A stretch of 64,000 nucleotides of DNA from Desulfovibrio sp. JC022 (GCF_010470665.1 NZ_VOPZ01000004.1:310001-374000); one strand, 5' to 3'; numbered from the stretch's first letter, positions 1-8,330 are shown. The notes: a model not told the origin generated them from the sequence alone. Numbers and translations: made by a program.

Positions 1-460
1 TTCCGGTTCCGGTACCGATGTCGAGACCGACATACTCATCCTGCTCAAGGAGTTTGGGAGAAATGTTCTGGGTCACGATGGAACGAATGATGTGGCTGGT
101 CTTGGTGATGTCCGCGAGCATGCGCAGGGAAAAGGACCACTGACGCAGATAATTCATCAATTCGATATCGTCATCAGGCTCATTGAGGCTGCGGTGACGG
201 CTGAACATCTCACACAGCTTGCTTACTTCCTCAAGGGAGACGGGTTTGTCAAAACCGCTCTTGTGTACATAGCAATAGAAAAATTTGAGTACCATGCCCA
301 TGATCATGGAATCGGAAATCCTGACCGAAGGATCGCTCATGCGGTCCACATCTGTAAGCAGCGGACTGTCAGAATATAGTGACGGATCAATGACCATCTC
401 TTCCGGGCCCATGAACGCATGGTGAATTTTACCCATCTCAACTGTGCTTTGTTCCTGCAT
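1..460 (-). CDS. Class I SAM-dependent methyltransferase, N-terminal fragment (cut by window edge)
   Basis: The reading frame runs from an ATG at 460 to the left edge, giving about 153 residues without a stop. The last visible residues are LDIGTGTG, the glycine-rich motif I of Rossmann-fold SAM-binding methyltransferases. Before it lies a mainly helical region of about 140 residues that may act as a substrate-recognition or lid domain. AAGGAGT lies about 8 bases before the ATG. The substrate cannot be inferred because the catalytic part is outside the window. The motif is seen directly; the family assignment is inference from this motif. Confidence 0.6.
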   Translation of the reverse strand, partial: MQEQSTVEMGKIHHAFMGPEEMVIDPSLYSDSPLLTDVDRMSDPSVRISDSMIMGMVLKFFYCYVHKSGFDKPVSLEEVSKLCEMFSRHRSLNEPDDDIELMNYLRQWSFSLRMLADITKTSHIIRSIVTQNISPKLLEQDEYVGLDIGTGTG

Positions 461-644
461 TTCAACACTCCTTGCGAACATCATATATTAAAATCATGAA
501 GGCATGCTTTACCTACTGCACGGTGAAATGCACAGACTGTTCCCATTTGTTAAGAAGTCCCCCATCTGCGTATAAAAAAACTCTAGAGCCTGTAGTAAGA
601 TATTGTTTTTAAAGAAAAATATAATTTTCAAAAACATAAAGAAA

Positions 645-670
645 GGCCGTCTCCAAATCTGGAAACGGCC
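645..670 (-). terminator. Rho-independent terminator after the exonuclease gene
   Basis: GGCCGTCTCCA and TGGAAACGGCC form an 11-bp stem with one mismatch. Reading the minus strand, the stem is followed by a T-rich stretch (631-644). It lies 74 bases beyond the stop of the minus-strand gene at 744-1601. Confidence 0.75.
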
Positions 671-743
671 CTTAGAGGCAAAAAATTCCATCTCCCGCAG
701 GCGGCAAAAATGACACCTGCCTGAATCAGGTAATCAGAAAAAA

Positions 744-1601
744 TCAGAACCTGCGAAATGATCCTTCCCCGGAATATTTCGCCCTGATTCCGTCAACAAC
801 CTCACGGTGGGCCTTGAACGGATTCAATGGCTCAATTTTCTCGGCAATGGACTCAAGGCCGTGCTGGGGAAACCTTTCAAGATGCAGATTATAGCCCTTG
901 ATCATGAGATTTTCCAGATTCACGCTGTCCAGCACGTTATAAGCCAGCAGGGTTTCAAGGGCGCGATCATCACCGTTCATCTCATATTCATTCCAGAGCA
1001 GCACTGCGAAGTAACCGTCCAGCCCTTCAGCATCACCACGGTCCATGCCGAAGTAGCGTTCAATTCCTTTCAACCCTCCGGTAATTCCCAGAGAGCGGAA
1101 GACAAAACGCAGGTCGATATGAGCGGCTTCCACCTTGATACCGAAATATTTTTCTATAAACGGCACATCAAAACATTTGCCGTTAAAACTTACGATCAGC
1201 GGATAACGGGCGATCTCTTCTTCAAAATCGTACAGGTTCTTGCCCTGCACATACGTTTTGATTTCTTTCCCGTTCCAGAGGGCAATGGTGGTAATGTCAC
1301 AGCTATGCGCATCGGTTCCGGTGGTTTCAATATCAATATAAGCAACATTATCCCGAAAGTGAGAATAAAGCCGCCACTGGTCGGAAGCAGGAAGACGGTC
1401 CGCAAACCAGTTGGCATCACTTTCCTCAAGCTTCTGCTTTGATTCACCGCATCCTTTTTCCAGTTCATTCATTTTTGCATCGGAAAGGGGCGTGGCAATT
1501 CCATCAAGAATGTCGTTCCAGTTGTTCACTCCAGCCTGCCAGATTTTGGCCTCTGTAGTACTTCCTATTCCTTTAAGATGACAAAAAGTTCTTTCGAGCA
1601 T
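744..1601 (-). CDS. RNase H-fold 3'-5' exonuclease domain protein (YprB/DEDD type)
   Basis: 285 residues. The central part shows a DEDD-type exonuclease pattern: YIDIETTG (about residues 89-96) holds the first two acidic metal ligands, SFNGKCFDVPF the middle motif, and YNVLDSVNL the last Asp. This fits the ribonuclease-H-like domain family typified by YprB (PF13482), cytoplasmic proteins thought to cut DNA or RNA; substrate unknown. The N-terminal 80 residues are a helical region around a KGIG sequence that could be a helix-hairpin-helix-like nucleic-acid contact. No good Shine-Dalgarno stands clear of structure: the only candidate (CAGGG) is inside a hairpin at 1604-1621. Monocistronic, with its own terminator. 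Confidence 0.75.
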   Translation of the reverse strand: MLERTFCHLKGIGSTTEAKIWQAGVNNWNDILDGIATPLSDAKMNELEKGCGESKQKLEESDANWFADRLPASDQWRLYSHFRDNVAYIDIETTGTDAHSCDITTIALWNGKEIKTYVQGKNLYDFEEEIARYPLIVSFNGKCFDVPFIEKYFGIKVEAAHIDLRFVFRSLGITGGLKGIERYFGMDRGDAEGLDGYFAVLLWNEYEMNGDDRALETLLAYNVLDSVNLENLMIKGYNLHLERFPQHGLESIAEKIEPLNPFKAHREVVDGIRAKYSGEGSFRRF

Positions 1602-1603
1602 TT

Positions 1604-1621
1604 AAAAACAGCCCTGTTTTT
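1604..1621 (-). promoter_or_regulatory. Hairpin covering the ribosome-binding region of the exonuclease gene
   Basis: AAAAACAG-CC-CTGTTTTT is a perfect 8-bp inverted repeat two bases from the ATG at 1601. Read on the minus strand it contains CAGGG, the only Shine-Dalgarno-like stretch near the start, so the ribosome site could be masked in the mRNA. That masking is inference. Confidence 0.4.
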
Positions 1622-1640
1622 CAAATAGTTAATTAAAAAC

Positions 1641-1730
1641 GGACAAAAAGTCCTATGTACGGCTCCCGGCATAGCTTCCGGGATAATAACCCTACGTCAG
1701 GGAGAGGATTAGCCGTAATGCTCCTCTTAG
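1641..1730. other. Compact structured element (three-way junction with possible pseudoknot), candidate RNA element
   Basis: TACGGCT (1658-1664) pairs perfectly with AGCCGTA (1711-1717) and encloses two hairpins: CCCGG/CCGGG (1665-1669/1678-1682) and CCCT/AGGG (1690-1693/1699-1702). GAGGA (1704-1708) can also pair with TCCTC (1722-1726), crossing the outer stem, so it is either a pseudoknot or an alternative fold. A further hairpin GGAC-AAAAA-GTCC (1642-1654) lies next to it, and on the minus strand it is followed by GTTTTT, like a short terminator. The element sits between divergent genes, 57 bases from the exonuclease start and about 90 from the PilZ gene. I do not recognise it as a known riboswitch. 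Confidence 0.5.
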
Positions 1731-1819
1731 TCCAGCAATTACGTAACATTGACATTATTCTGCCACTGACCATACATATATGAATGGTAAAAAGATTATC
1801 ACTGTAAATAATAGCCGCT

Positions 1820-2776
1820 ATGGGAAATTTGACAATGGAAAAAATCAATTTTCAATACATTCTTGACCTGATTCAATCGCAAGTAATTAATCCTGTTGAA
1901 AAATTTATCTCCACCCTGCCGCAGGAATCATTCTACCTGATTCTGGCGGCAGCAGGATTGATCGGACTTCTGGCGGCTGTTTTCGCATTTCTGCTCTTAC
2001 GCCCCAAACCGCAAAAAAAACAAAAACCCCAAGGGCCGCAAAACTTTGTTCAATTCTTTCAGAGCAGCGGAACAATCATGGATATAGCCGCCGCAGGTCA
2101 CCATGAAAATGTACTGGGCAGAGCGGTGCTGACCGCGGTAAAGCCCGATCGTATGCGCCTTGAAATAATTGAAGAAAGCGGTATCGCAAAACTTGGACCC
2201 ACTGCAGAAATTATTCTCATGTTTCCCCCGGAACAGAGTGCCGCAGGAAAGGTCAATTCCTTCAGGTCGACCATAAGTTCCCTTGAATGCGACGAAGAAG
2301 GCTGCGGCAGGATGACCCTCACTCCTCCGGTCAAATTTTCCTTGGTAAAAAGACGCCGCCACAAACGGAAAAGAGTCATTGACCAGCAGTTTATCAGGGT
2401 CAAACTCTGGCGGGGCAAAGCAGACAGTGACGATACCTCATTTGTGGACCGCATCCCGGACCTTGCAGTGAATTCATACGATCCCCGCTCCACCGGACAC
2501 GAAGATAATCAGGTCATCAATATCTCCAACGGGGGCATCGGGGTGGGTACATCCCCCACGCTGGTGGAATCAAAATTCAACATCAATGATGATGTACTGA
2601 TCAGTATCTTCATGTTTAATTTCAGGCAGAAAGTATTCAAACCATACTGGTATGCCGGAAAAATCCGTTCCATTGAAAGCATGGACAGCCAAACCTGCCG
2701 AGTAGGTGTTGAGTTCACTGTCACCGGAAAGATGCGTGATGAAAATGAACAGAATATTGATTGGAAGGAAATGTAG
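1820..2776 (+). CDS. Membrane-anchored PilZ-domain protein (putative c-di-GMP receptor)
   Basis: 318 residues. A hydrophobic segment at about residues 38-62 should anchor the protein in the inner membrane, followed by a Lys/Pro-rich linker. The C-terminal half has PilZ signatures: a basic RRRHKRKR stretch (about 178-185, matching the RxxxR motif) and NISNGG (about residues 233-238, matching the [D/N]xSxxG motif), both used by PilZ domains to bind cyclic di-GMP. The part between resembles the extra beta-domain found before PilZ in YcgR-like proteins. Neither the ATG at 1820 nor the one at 1835 has a clear Shine-Dalgarno, so the start is uncertain by five codons. It is divergent from the exonuclease gene. 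Role in motility or surface attachment is inferred from the family only. Confidence 0.75.
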   Translation: MGNLTMEKINFQYILDLIQSQVINPVEKFISTLPQESFYLILAAAGLIGLLAAVFAFLLLRPKPQKKQKPQGPQNFVQFFQSSGTIMDIAAAGHHENVLGRAVLTAVKPDRMRLEIIEESGIAKLGPTAEIILMFPPEQSAAGKVNSFRSTISSLECDEEGCGRMTLTPPVKFSLVKRRRHKRKRVIDQQFIRVKLWRGKADSDDTSFVDRIPDLAVNSYDPRSTGHEDNQVINISNGGIGVGTSPTLVESKFNINDDVLISIFMFNFRQKVFKPYWYAGKIRSIESMDSQTCRVGVEFTVTGKMRDENEQNIDWKEM

Positions 2777-2790
2777 CTAAAAGCCCAAAA

Positions 2791-2819
2791 ATCCCCCACT
2801 GACTAAGTCAGCGGGGGAT
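2791..2819. terminator. Bidirectional terminator between converging genes
   Basis: ATCCCCC and GGGGGAT with inner CTGAC/GTCAG form a long hairpin with loop TAA. T-rich sequence follows on the minus strand (CCAAAAAT on plus), so it fits best as terminator of the minus-strand gene at 2869-3222, and probably also serves the PilZ gene. Confidence 0.75.
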
Positions 2820-2868
2820 AATTGTACCGTTGTTACGCAAAAGGACAGTTTATGAATCGTTTTGCGAT

Positions 2869-3222
2869 TTATCCAACCTTGTTAATGTAACGATTGGCAA
2901 TCAAGGGGGTGCCGCGAACGGCATTGCCGTACCCCTTGAAGCGGGTACTTTCCTTCTTAACCCGCCCGATATCCTGTCTCAGGGATTCATGGAGTTTCTT
3001 GGCCTCCGATGTAAGCTGCCCTTGCAGGTTCTTGAGCTTGTTAAGCTTTTCCAAAATCTGGTCCAGACTCACACTCTCTTTTGTTTCCAGAGCCTGATCG
3101 GTGAGTACACCTCTCCTTTCTGCGGCGTCAAAAGCATCGTCCACTTCGCCCGCCACCAGAAATCTCAACTCTTCGTATCCGATTTCAAGAGCCTGATCCA
3201 GAAGTTCCAAGGTTTCGGCCAT
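2869..3222 (-). CDS. Hypothetical helical protein, second gene of a two-gene unit
   Basis: 117 residues, almost wholly helical and charged, with heptad-like Leu spacing around residues 55-85. There is no signal peptide or membrane segment, so it should be cytoplasmic. Six bases separate it from the stop of the upstream gene at 3229-3834, and AGAGGT precedes the ATG, so the two are surely cotranscribed. Size and helical make-up recall FliT/FlgN-type flagellar export chaperones, but I see no diagnostic motif and this is only a guess. Not recognised. Confidence 0.6.
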   Translation of the reverse strand: MAETLELLDQALEIGYEELRFLVAGEVDDAFDAAERRGVLTDQALETKESVSLDQILEKLNKLKNLQGQLTSEAKKLHESLRQDIGRVKKESTRFKGYGNAVRGTPLIANRYINKVG

Positions 3223-3228
3223 AACAGT

Positions 3229-3834
3229 CTACCTCTTGGCTACCTCCCTGAGATCCTCGCGAATGATGGAGATAACATTCTTCCATTTTTCAACGGAAGG
3301 CAGGAATTCATATTCGAGCAAATCAGCCAGCAAAATCCAGTCCTCGTTTTCAAGGACTTCGGTCATTTCAGTGAAAAGACCGGAAAAATCTTCCACTACC
3401 TTTTCAAAATCGTCATGCTGCTTGATGGCGAACTGGTCACGCAGGTTGCCGACCATGCCGAGGAAATCCCTGATCACATCAAGAAGATCCTGATAAAGTT
3501 CAAGGGCTTCAGCATCATCTGCCTGCCTGAAAAGCTCTGCAACCTGCTTGCCGCCGCCGGCCATGATATTCACGACCTTGTAGAGTTCAAGGGTGATAGC
3601 ACTGGCCATTTCAACTGCGGAAGCACTAACGATTTCAAGGCTTTCGATTTCGGAAGTCTCAATATCTTCCGACTGGTTGGGGTAAATTTCACTGAAAGGT
3701 TCATCATTGACCTTAACGTCGGTCACAATGCGGTCTTCAAGGTGTCCGGATTCCAGCACCTTATCAAAAACCTGCTCAAGATTTTCAAAGCTTCTGATAT
3801 CGAAATCAGTTTTGGTTCCATCAATAACGATCAT
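3229..3834 (-). CDS. Hypothetical acidic protein, first gene of a two-gene unit
   Basis: 201 residues, strongly acidic, with a short N-terminal beta-rich stretch (MIVIDGTKTDF) followed by long amphipathic helices. It contains a GGGK turn (about residues 94-97) but no complete nucleotide-binding motif. GGAGGAGAG lies upstream of the ATG, a strong ribosome site. Its partner gene follows after 6 bases. No family recognised; the pairing with a small helical protein suggests the two products may form a complex, which is inference. Confidence 0.6.
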   Translation of the reverse strand: MIVIDGTKTDFDIRSFENLEQVFDKVLESGHLEDRIVTDVKVNDEPFSEIYPNQSEDIETSEIESLEIVSASAVEMASAITLELYKVVNIMAGGGKQVAELFRQADDAEALELYQDLLDVIRDFLGMVGNLRDQFAIKQHDDFEKVVEDFSGLFTEMTEVLENEDWILLADLLEYEFLPSVEKWKNVISIIREDLREVAKR

Positions 3835-3916
3835 AGTGACTCTCCTCCTAAATTAGGTACGTAATTTTTTCCGGTTGGTCCGGTACGCCCTAGATAATAC
3901 AAGAGTCATGCCAACC

Positions 3917-5464
3917 TTATTCAACAGAAACTGACATACCACCGATCAAATCCATATACCGGGACAGCTGCTCCATTACCCCATCCATATTTTCATGGGC
4001 TCTGGACTCGATCATCCACATGGAAGAAAGAACTGAAAGCTCAGGACAAGATGACAAAATATCCTGTATTTTCTGCAAATTAGCTAAAAATTTTATTTTT
4101 ATGGCTTCAATAGGATCAGCCTTAAGAATCATCGCCTGCTTGCTGAGCAGAAAGAGCACATCCCGGCTGCTGTTAAGCGTGCTGAGCAATCTGGACCGGA
4201 GATCGGAGGAAAGCTCTATTCGGGGAAGGTCAGCAGCGGCAATATCTTCTCCGTCAAGAAAACGACGGTAAAGTTCACGCTGCAAAAGAATCCATTTATG
4301 ACGATCACTCTGCTCATGCCCGGAAAGTGAACTTAGGGAAATAAAACCAAGTCCATCACGCCCGGTAAGGTAAGCGCGTACTTCCCTGTTTTCAATCCGC
4401 CCCCACTTCCCGCTATCAATAAACGATGAAGCTGCTTCAAAAACAGCATCCGGCGCAACTTCCTGTCGGCAAATATTATCGTAAACGCATTTCTGTCCGA
4501 AAGGGCAGGGATGACAATCCAGGTCCGGCTCAAAGCAACACAGGTTTTCGGCTGCCGGGCCGGTATCCCACGGCTGGGCAGTAGCCAAAAAGATAGCAGC
4601 CAACGGAGTTCCAACCCCGGCGGCAAGATGCATGGTTCCGGTATCGTTGGTCACCAGCAGATCCAGACGGCGCAGCACAGCGGCAAGCTCAGGCAGGGAA
4701 GTTCCGCCCATAAGGTTGACGGACGGAAATTCAGCTCTCTCAAGAATACGCTCCCCCAGTCCTCTTTCACTTTCAGCCCCCAGCAGCACCGGAACCCGGC
4801 GCTTTTCCTTCCACAATCTGCGTCCAAGTTCCCTGAAATGATCCACTGGCCAGCGTCTGCGGTCCTCACTGGCTCCGGGCTGAAATCCTACGAACCCTTT
4901 GGCTCCTGGCGCGGGGTTTTCCAACAACTTCAGGGCCGCAACCTTCATTTCCGGGGAAGGCTCTGCCAGCTCAAACGGTGCGGGGTTGTCTATACCCGCA
5001 ACCTTGCTGAACAGATCAACCACATTGAACGGGCTGGACCCGCGATTGGAAGAAGCCATTTGCAGGAACCCGGCCCAGCGTGAGGTATCAGCATTAAAGC
5101 CGAATTCGTCCATGGCGAAACCGCGCACCTCACGCCCTTTGCTTAATCTGAGGGCTATTAATCTTGATGAAACGGACGGAGTCAGGTTTATGACCAGAGC
5201 AGGATCAAAGGAATCTTCTATTTCAGCGCAATATGATTCAAAAAGATTAACGGCATCGCGCCAGTCCCGGTCAATGGCTGCCAGCAGGGATGATCCGGGC
5301 AGAGGGAAAGTCTTTGCCACATTGCGCAGCAGCTGCGTTGTACCGGCAAAATTTTTCAAACACATGACCCCCACTTCATAGCCCTGTTCTGCTAAAGCAG
5401 TAATTACAGGCTGGGTCTGGAGCAGGTCCCCGAAACGGGTGAGATTGATAACTAACGCTTTCAT
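3917..5464 (-). CDS. Family 9 glycosyltransferase (ADP-heptosyltransferase-like)
   Basis: 515 residues counted from the ATG at 5464. The N-terminus KALVINLTRFGDLLQTQP and the later GFQPGASEDRRRWP, LLVTNDTGTMHLAAGVGTP and the WDTGP that follows are the classic GT9 (heptosyltransferase) blocks; such enzymes transfer heptose or other sugars from nucleotide donors at the cytoplasmic face. A cysteine cluster (DCHPCPFGQKC) follows the catalytic domain, and about 150 residues at the C-terminus are extra. The frame is open for 51 more codons upstream, but those codons are the translation of a dispersed repeat; GGAGG inside the repeat lies 8 bases before the 5464 ATG, so I take that start. Acceptor is unknown; LPS core or flagellin glycosylation are both possible. 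Confidence 0.85.
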   Translation of the reverse strand: MKALVINLTRFGDLLQTQPVITALAEQGYEVGVMCLKNFAGTTQLLRNVAKTFPLPGSSLLAAIDRDWRDAVNLFESYCAEIEDSFDPALVINLTPSVSSRLIALRLSKGREVRGFAMDEFGFNADTSRWAGFLQMASSNRGSSPFNVVDLFSKVAGIDNPAPFELAEPSPEMKVAALKLLENPAPGAKGFVGFQPGASEDRRRWPVDHFRELGRRLWKEKRRVPVLLGAESERGLGERILERAEFPSVNLMGGTSLPELAAVLRRLDLLVTNDTGTMHLAAGVGTPLAAIFLATAQPWDTGPAAENLCCFEPDLDCHPCPFGQKCVYDNICRQEVAPDAVFEAASSFIDSGKWGRIENREVRAYLTGRDGLGFISLSSLSGHEQSDRHKWILLQRELYRRFLDGEDIAAADLPRIELSSDLRSRLLSTLNSSRDVLFLLSKQAMILKADPIEAIKIKFLANLQKIQDILSSCPELSVLSSMWMIESRAHENMDGVMEQLSRYMDLIGGMSVSVE

Positions 5465-5471
5465 GGAAGAT

Positions 5472-5562
5472 GCCTCCGGCGGCCCTTCGGGGACCAGAGA
5501 ACCTTTTTTTGGAAAAAAAGGTTCTCTGGACTCTCCAAAAAAACTTTTAATAGGGCTTCGCC
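5472..5562 (+). repeat. Dispersed intergenic repeat, copy A
   Basis: GCCTCCGGCGGC (5472-5483), a perfect 17-bp hairpin (5494-5510 with 5513-5529, GG loop), CCAAAAAAACTTTT and GCTTCGCC (5555-5562) occur in the order shared by the other copies. This copy lies at the 5' end of the glycosyltransferase gene, and the complement of its box gives that gene its GGAGG ribosome site. Confidence 0.8.
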
Positions 5563-5630
5563 GCTTCGTATGGTTAATTTGTATTTTTTTAAGTATATAC
5601 CGTAACTCTGAAGACAATGCTACTCACAGC

Positions 5631-5718
5631 AAACGGTATCTTTTTCGGGTAAACGGCACGAACTTTCCGCCAAACGGTTTTTAATTCCGTTGAGTGATTT
5701 TCTTCCACCGTTTATCGA
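5631..5718 (+). promoter_or_regulatory. Candidate acs promoter with helically phased AAACGG repeats
   Basis: AAACGG occurs at 5631, 5651 and 5672, i.e. 20 and 21 bases apart (two helical turns). Just downstream TTGAGT (5690-5695), a 17-base spacer and TATCGA (5713-5718) make a weak sigma-70 promoter. The arrangement suggests activator binding; CCGTTT at 5708 may be an inverted site. Inference from pattern only. Confidence 0.35.
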
Positions 5719-5822
5719 AAACCATGTGCATGCAATCTTAAAAATGTATATAACACTAGACATCCGGTAAAAATTTTCTGCTGACACATGCACTTTAAAA
5801 AAAGACCTCAGGAGGCCACCTT

Positions 5823-7808
5823 ATGACTGAAGAACAAAAAATTGAAAGTCTCTCCAAAGAAAACAGGCTCTTTAATCCTCCTACCAATTTCCCCGGCGCA
5901 TGCGTGAAAAGCCTTGAAGAATACAAGGCTATTTACGACCGTTCCATCAACGACATGGAAGGTTTCTGGGCCGAACGTGCCGACGAGCTGCTCACCTGGG
6001 ACAAGAAGTGGGACAATGTTCTTGATTACGATTTCGACAAACCGGAAGTTAAATGGTTTGAAGGCGGCAAACTCAACGCCTCCGCCAACTGCCTTGACCG
6101 CCACATTGAAAATGGTCGCCGCAACAAAGCCGCCCTCATCTGGCAGGGCGAAGAAGATCATGAAGTAAAAGTCTACACCTACGATATGCTGCACCGCGAG
6201 GTATGCCGCTTTGCCAACGTGCTCAAAAAACTGGGCGTGCAAAAAGGTGACCGCGTATCCATTTACCTGCCCATGATCCCGGAACTGGCTATCGCCATGC
6301 TGGCATGTACCCGCATCGGCGCACCCCACTCCATCATTTTCGCAGGCTTCAGCTCCAACAGCCTGCGTGACCGCATCAACGACTGCGGCGCAAAAGTTCA
6401 CATCACCGGAGACGGCGTTCTGCGCGGCGGAAGAAAAATCCCGCTCAAACCCAACTCCGATGAAGCTCTCAAAGAGTGCCCTTCTGTTGAACAGTGCGTT
6501 GTTGTTCCCAGAGCAAACAATGAAATTGAAATGGTCGAAGGCCGTGACCGTCTCTGGTCCGACCTCATGGAAGACCCGGAAATTACCGACAACTGCCCCT
6601 ACGAACTGATGGATTCCGAAGATCCGCTCTTCATCCTCTACACTTCCGGCAGTACCGGAAAGCCCAAAGGTGTTTTTCACACCACCGGCGGCTACATGAC
6701 CTACGCCGCCCACACCTGCCAGTGGGTATTCGACCTTAAAGATGATGACGTGCACTGGTGCACCGCCGATATCGGCTGGGTAACCGGACATTCCTACATT
6801 GTTTATGGACCGCTCGCCCTTGGAGCCACCAGCGTCATGTTTGAATCCGTACCCACCTACCCGGACCCGGCAAGATTCTGGCAGGTCTGCGAAAAATTTC
6901 GGGTAAATATCTTCTACACCGCGCCCACTGCCATCCGCGCCCTCATGAAGGAAGGCGACCAGTGGACCAAGAAATACGATCTCTCCAGCCTGCGCATTCT
7001 CGGCACGGTCGGTGAGCCCATCAACCCTGAAGCATGGATGTGGTACCACGAAAATATCGGTGCCGAGAAACTGCCCATCGTTGACACATGGTGGCAGACG
7101 GAAACAGGCGGACATGTCCTTTCCCCGCTGCCCTACGCCACCCCGCTCAAGCCCGGCTCGGCAACCCTCCCGCTGCCCGGCATTGATGCGGCAATTGTGG
7201 ACCGCCACGGCGATGAAGTCGGTCCCAACGAAGGCGGTTTCCTCGTAATCCGTAAACCGTGGCCCGGTATGCTGCGCGGAGTCTGGGGTGCCCCTGAAAG
7301 GTACAAAAAACAGTACTTTGAAGGATTCCCCGGAACATACGAATCCGGCGATGGAGCACGCAGAGACGAAGATGGGTACTTCTGGATCATGGGCCGTGTG
7401 GACGATGTAATCAACGTTTCCGGTCACAGACTGGGAACCGCTGAAATCGAATCCGCACTGGTTTCCCACCCGGCAACCTCCGAGGCAGCTGTCGTAGGTA
7501 TGCCTCACGAGGTTAAGGGCCAGACCATTTACGCTTACGTGACCCTCAAGGCCGAATACGACGAGGATGATGACCTGATCAAGGAACTGCGTATGCATGT
7601 TCGTAAGGAAATCGGTCCTCTGGCAGCACCGGAAGTGATCCAGTTCGCTCCCTCCCTGCCTAAGACCCGTAGCGGTAAGATCATGCGCCGTATCCTGCGC
7701 AAGATTGTAGAAGGCGATACTTCGAACCTCGGCGACACTTCGACACTGGCTGATCCTTCAGTAGTGACCGATCTCATCGAAGGTTATGAAGAAATAATGA
7801 ATCCATAA
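5823..7808 (+). CDS. acs: Acetyl-CoA synthetase (AMP-forming)
   Basis: 661 residues, close to the usual 650. It activates acetate to acetyl-AMP and then acetyl-CoA in the cytoplasm. The ANL-superfamily P-loop [11 protein letters not shown] is at about residue 270, [10 protein letters not shown] (with the Trp that restricts the acyl pocket to acetate) near 420, YESGDGA and [20 protein letters not shown] in the C-terminal domain, and [11 protein letters not shown] holds the catalytic Lys that is a known acetylation target in this family. CAGGAGG lies just before the ATG. A candidate promoter with phased repeats lies about 100 bases upstream. Single gene; a large open frame on the opposite strand is a codon-bias shadow. 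Confidence 0.95.
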   Translation: MTEEQKIESLSKENRLFNPPTNFPGACVKSLEEYKAIYDRSINDMEGFWAERADELLTWDKKWDNVLDYDFDKPEVKWFEGGKLNASANCLDRHIENGRRNKAALIWQGEEDHEVKVYTYDMLHREVCRFANVLKKLGVQKGDRVSIYLPMIPELAIAMLACTRIGAPHSIIFAGFSSNSLRDRINDCGAKVHITGDGVLRGGRKIPLKPNSDEALKECPSVEQCVVVPRANNEIEMVEGRDRLWSDLMEDPEITDNCPYELMDSEDPLFILYTSGSTGKPKGVFHTTGGYMTYAAHTCQWVFDLKDDDVHWCTADIGWVTGHSYIVYGPLALGATSVMFESVPTYPDPARFWQVCEKFRVNIFYTAPTAIRALMKEGDQWTKKYDLSSLRILGTVGEPINPEAWMWYHENIGAEKLPIVDTWWQTETGGHVLSPLPYATPLKPGSATLPLPGIDAAIVDRHGDEVGPNEGGFLVIRKPWPGMLRGVWGAPERYKKQYFEGFPGTYESGDGARRDEDGYFWIMGRVDDVINVSGHRLGTAEIESALVSHPATSEAAVVGMPHEVKGQTIYAYVTLKAEYDEDDDLIKELRMHVRKEIGPLAAPEVIQFAPSLPKTRSGKIMRRILRKIVEGDTSNLGDTSTLADPSVVTDLIEGYEEIMNP

Positions 7809-7832
7809 GTATGGCAAAGGGTTGCCCGGAAG

Positions 7833-7861
7833 TCTCCCGGTTCCAGATTAGAACCGGGAGA
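7833..7861 (+). terminator. Stem-loop after acs
   Basis: TCTCCCGGTTC and GAACCGGGAGA form a perfect 11-bp stem with a 7-base loop, 24 bases after the acs stop. No T-tract follows, so it may stabilise the 3' end rather than terminate by itself. Confidence 0.55.
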
Positions 7862-7891
7862 TAGTTCAGCAGCTCGATGCATACCGGATGA

Positions 7892-7970
7892 GACCGGGAT
7901 ATACGGAATATGTTTCTATCTATTTTGGAAGGTGGCTATGGAAACATCGTGTATTCCGGTCTATTTTTTC
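7892..7970 (+). terminator. Long hairpin with T-tract downstream of acs
   Basis: Three paired blocks, GACCGG/CCGGTC, ATATACG/CGTGTAT (one G-T pair) and ATGTTTC/GAAACAT, form a long stem (7892-7916 with 7941-7961) around a 24-base loop, followed by TATTTTTTC. It behaves as an intrinsic terminator. The loop holds GGAAGGTGG directly before an ATG at 7938 (see the small frame). Confidence 0.6.
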
Positions 7971-8042
7971 CTTCCCCCTAAGGGCAGAGTTTCCACCTCA
8001 AAGCCACTCTTTCTATTGATTATAAGATCAGCCACTTCTTGA
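7938..8042 (+). CDS. Possible 34-residue small protein starting in a hairpin loop
   Basis: An ATG at 7938 preceded by GGAAGGTGG opens a 34-codon frame (METSCIPVYFFLP...) ending with TGA at 8040. It is too short to judge by composition, and the ribosome site is in the loop of the preceding hairpin. It is rich in hydrophobic residues in the middle and has no recognisable family. It may well be chance. Confidence 0.15.
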   Translation: METSCIPVYFFLPPKGRVSTSKPLFLLIIRSATS

Positions 8043-8223
8043 TATTGATTCTTATAACCCCATCCATTACCCCTCCTTTATTTAAGGCAACAGGACAAAT
8101 TCCACATTATATTCCAACCCCAAAATAATATTAAGGCTCGCACTAAAAACATACCTTTTTACTCGGCTATAAGCAAACCAAGCTCCATATATTAGATGTT
8201 ACACAGCCGACAATCTACTGCCA

Positions 8224-8292
8224 TTGACCTTCCCCTTGAGGTCAAAGCTATGCTGTATGCAGGATTAAAAAATTGTATTGCGCGATACAATT
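8224..8292 (+). promoter_or_regulatory. Two perfect inverted repeats upstream of the PHP hydrolase gene
   Basis: TTGACCT-N8-AGGTCAA (8224-8245) and AATTGTAT-N6-ATACAATT (8271-8292) are perfect dyads of 7 and 8 bp, ending 39 bases before the ATG at 8331. Both look like repressor or activator half-site pairs; TTGACC may also serve as a -35 box. The remaining sequence from 8043 to 8223 is AT-rich and shows nothing I can name. Confidence 0.4.
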
Positions 8293-8330
8293 CTTTTGAG
8301 GTTGTTTTACTATTTTACCAAGGGAAGTTT

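Noticed and set aside
509-691. 60-codon minus-strand frame
   Set aside because: It spans the terminator hairpin at 645-670 and is low-complexity Phe/Lys; no ribosome site.
1633-1848. 71-codon minus-strand frame over the structured element
   Set aside because: It would start inside the PilZ gene, has no ribosome site and its sequence is explained by the paired blocks, so I treat the region as structured non-coding.
5808-7598. 596-codon open frame on the strand opposite acs
   Set aside because: It lies wholly antisense to a certain gene whose codon bias (C or G in third positions) leaves the opposite frame open; the translation is low-quality, rich in Val/Gly/Phe, with no family motif and no ribosome site.
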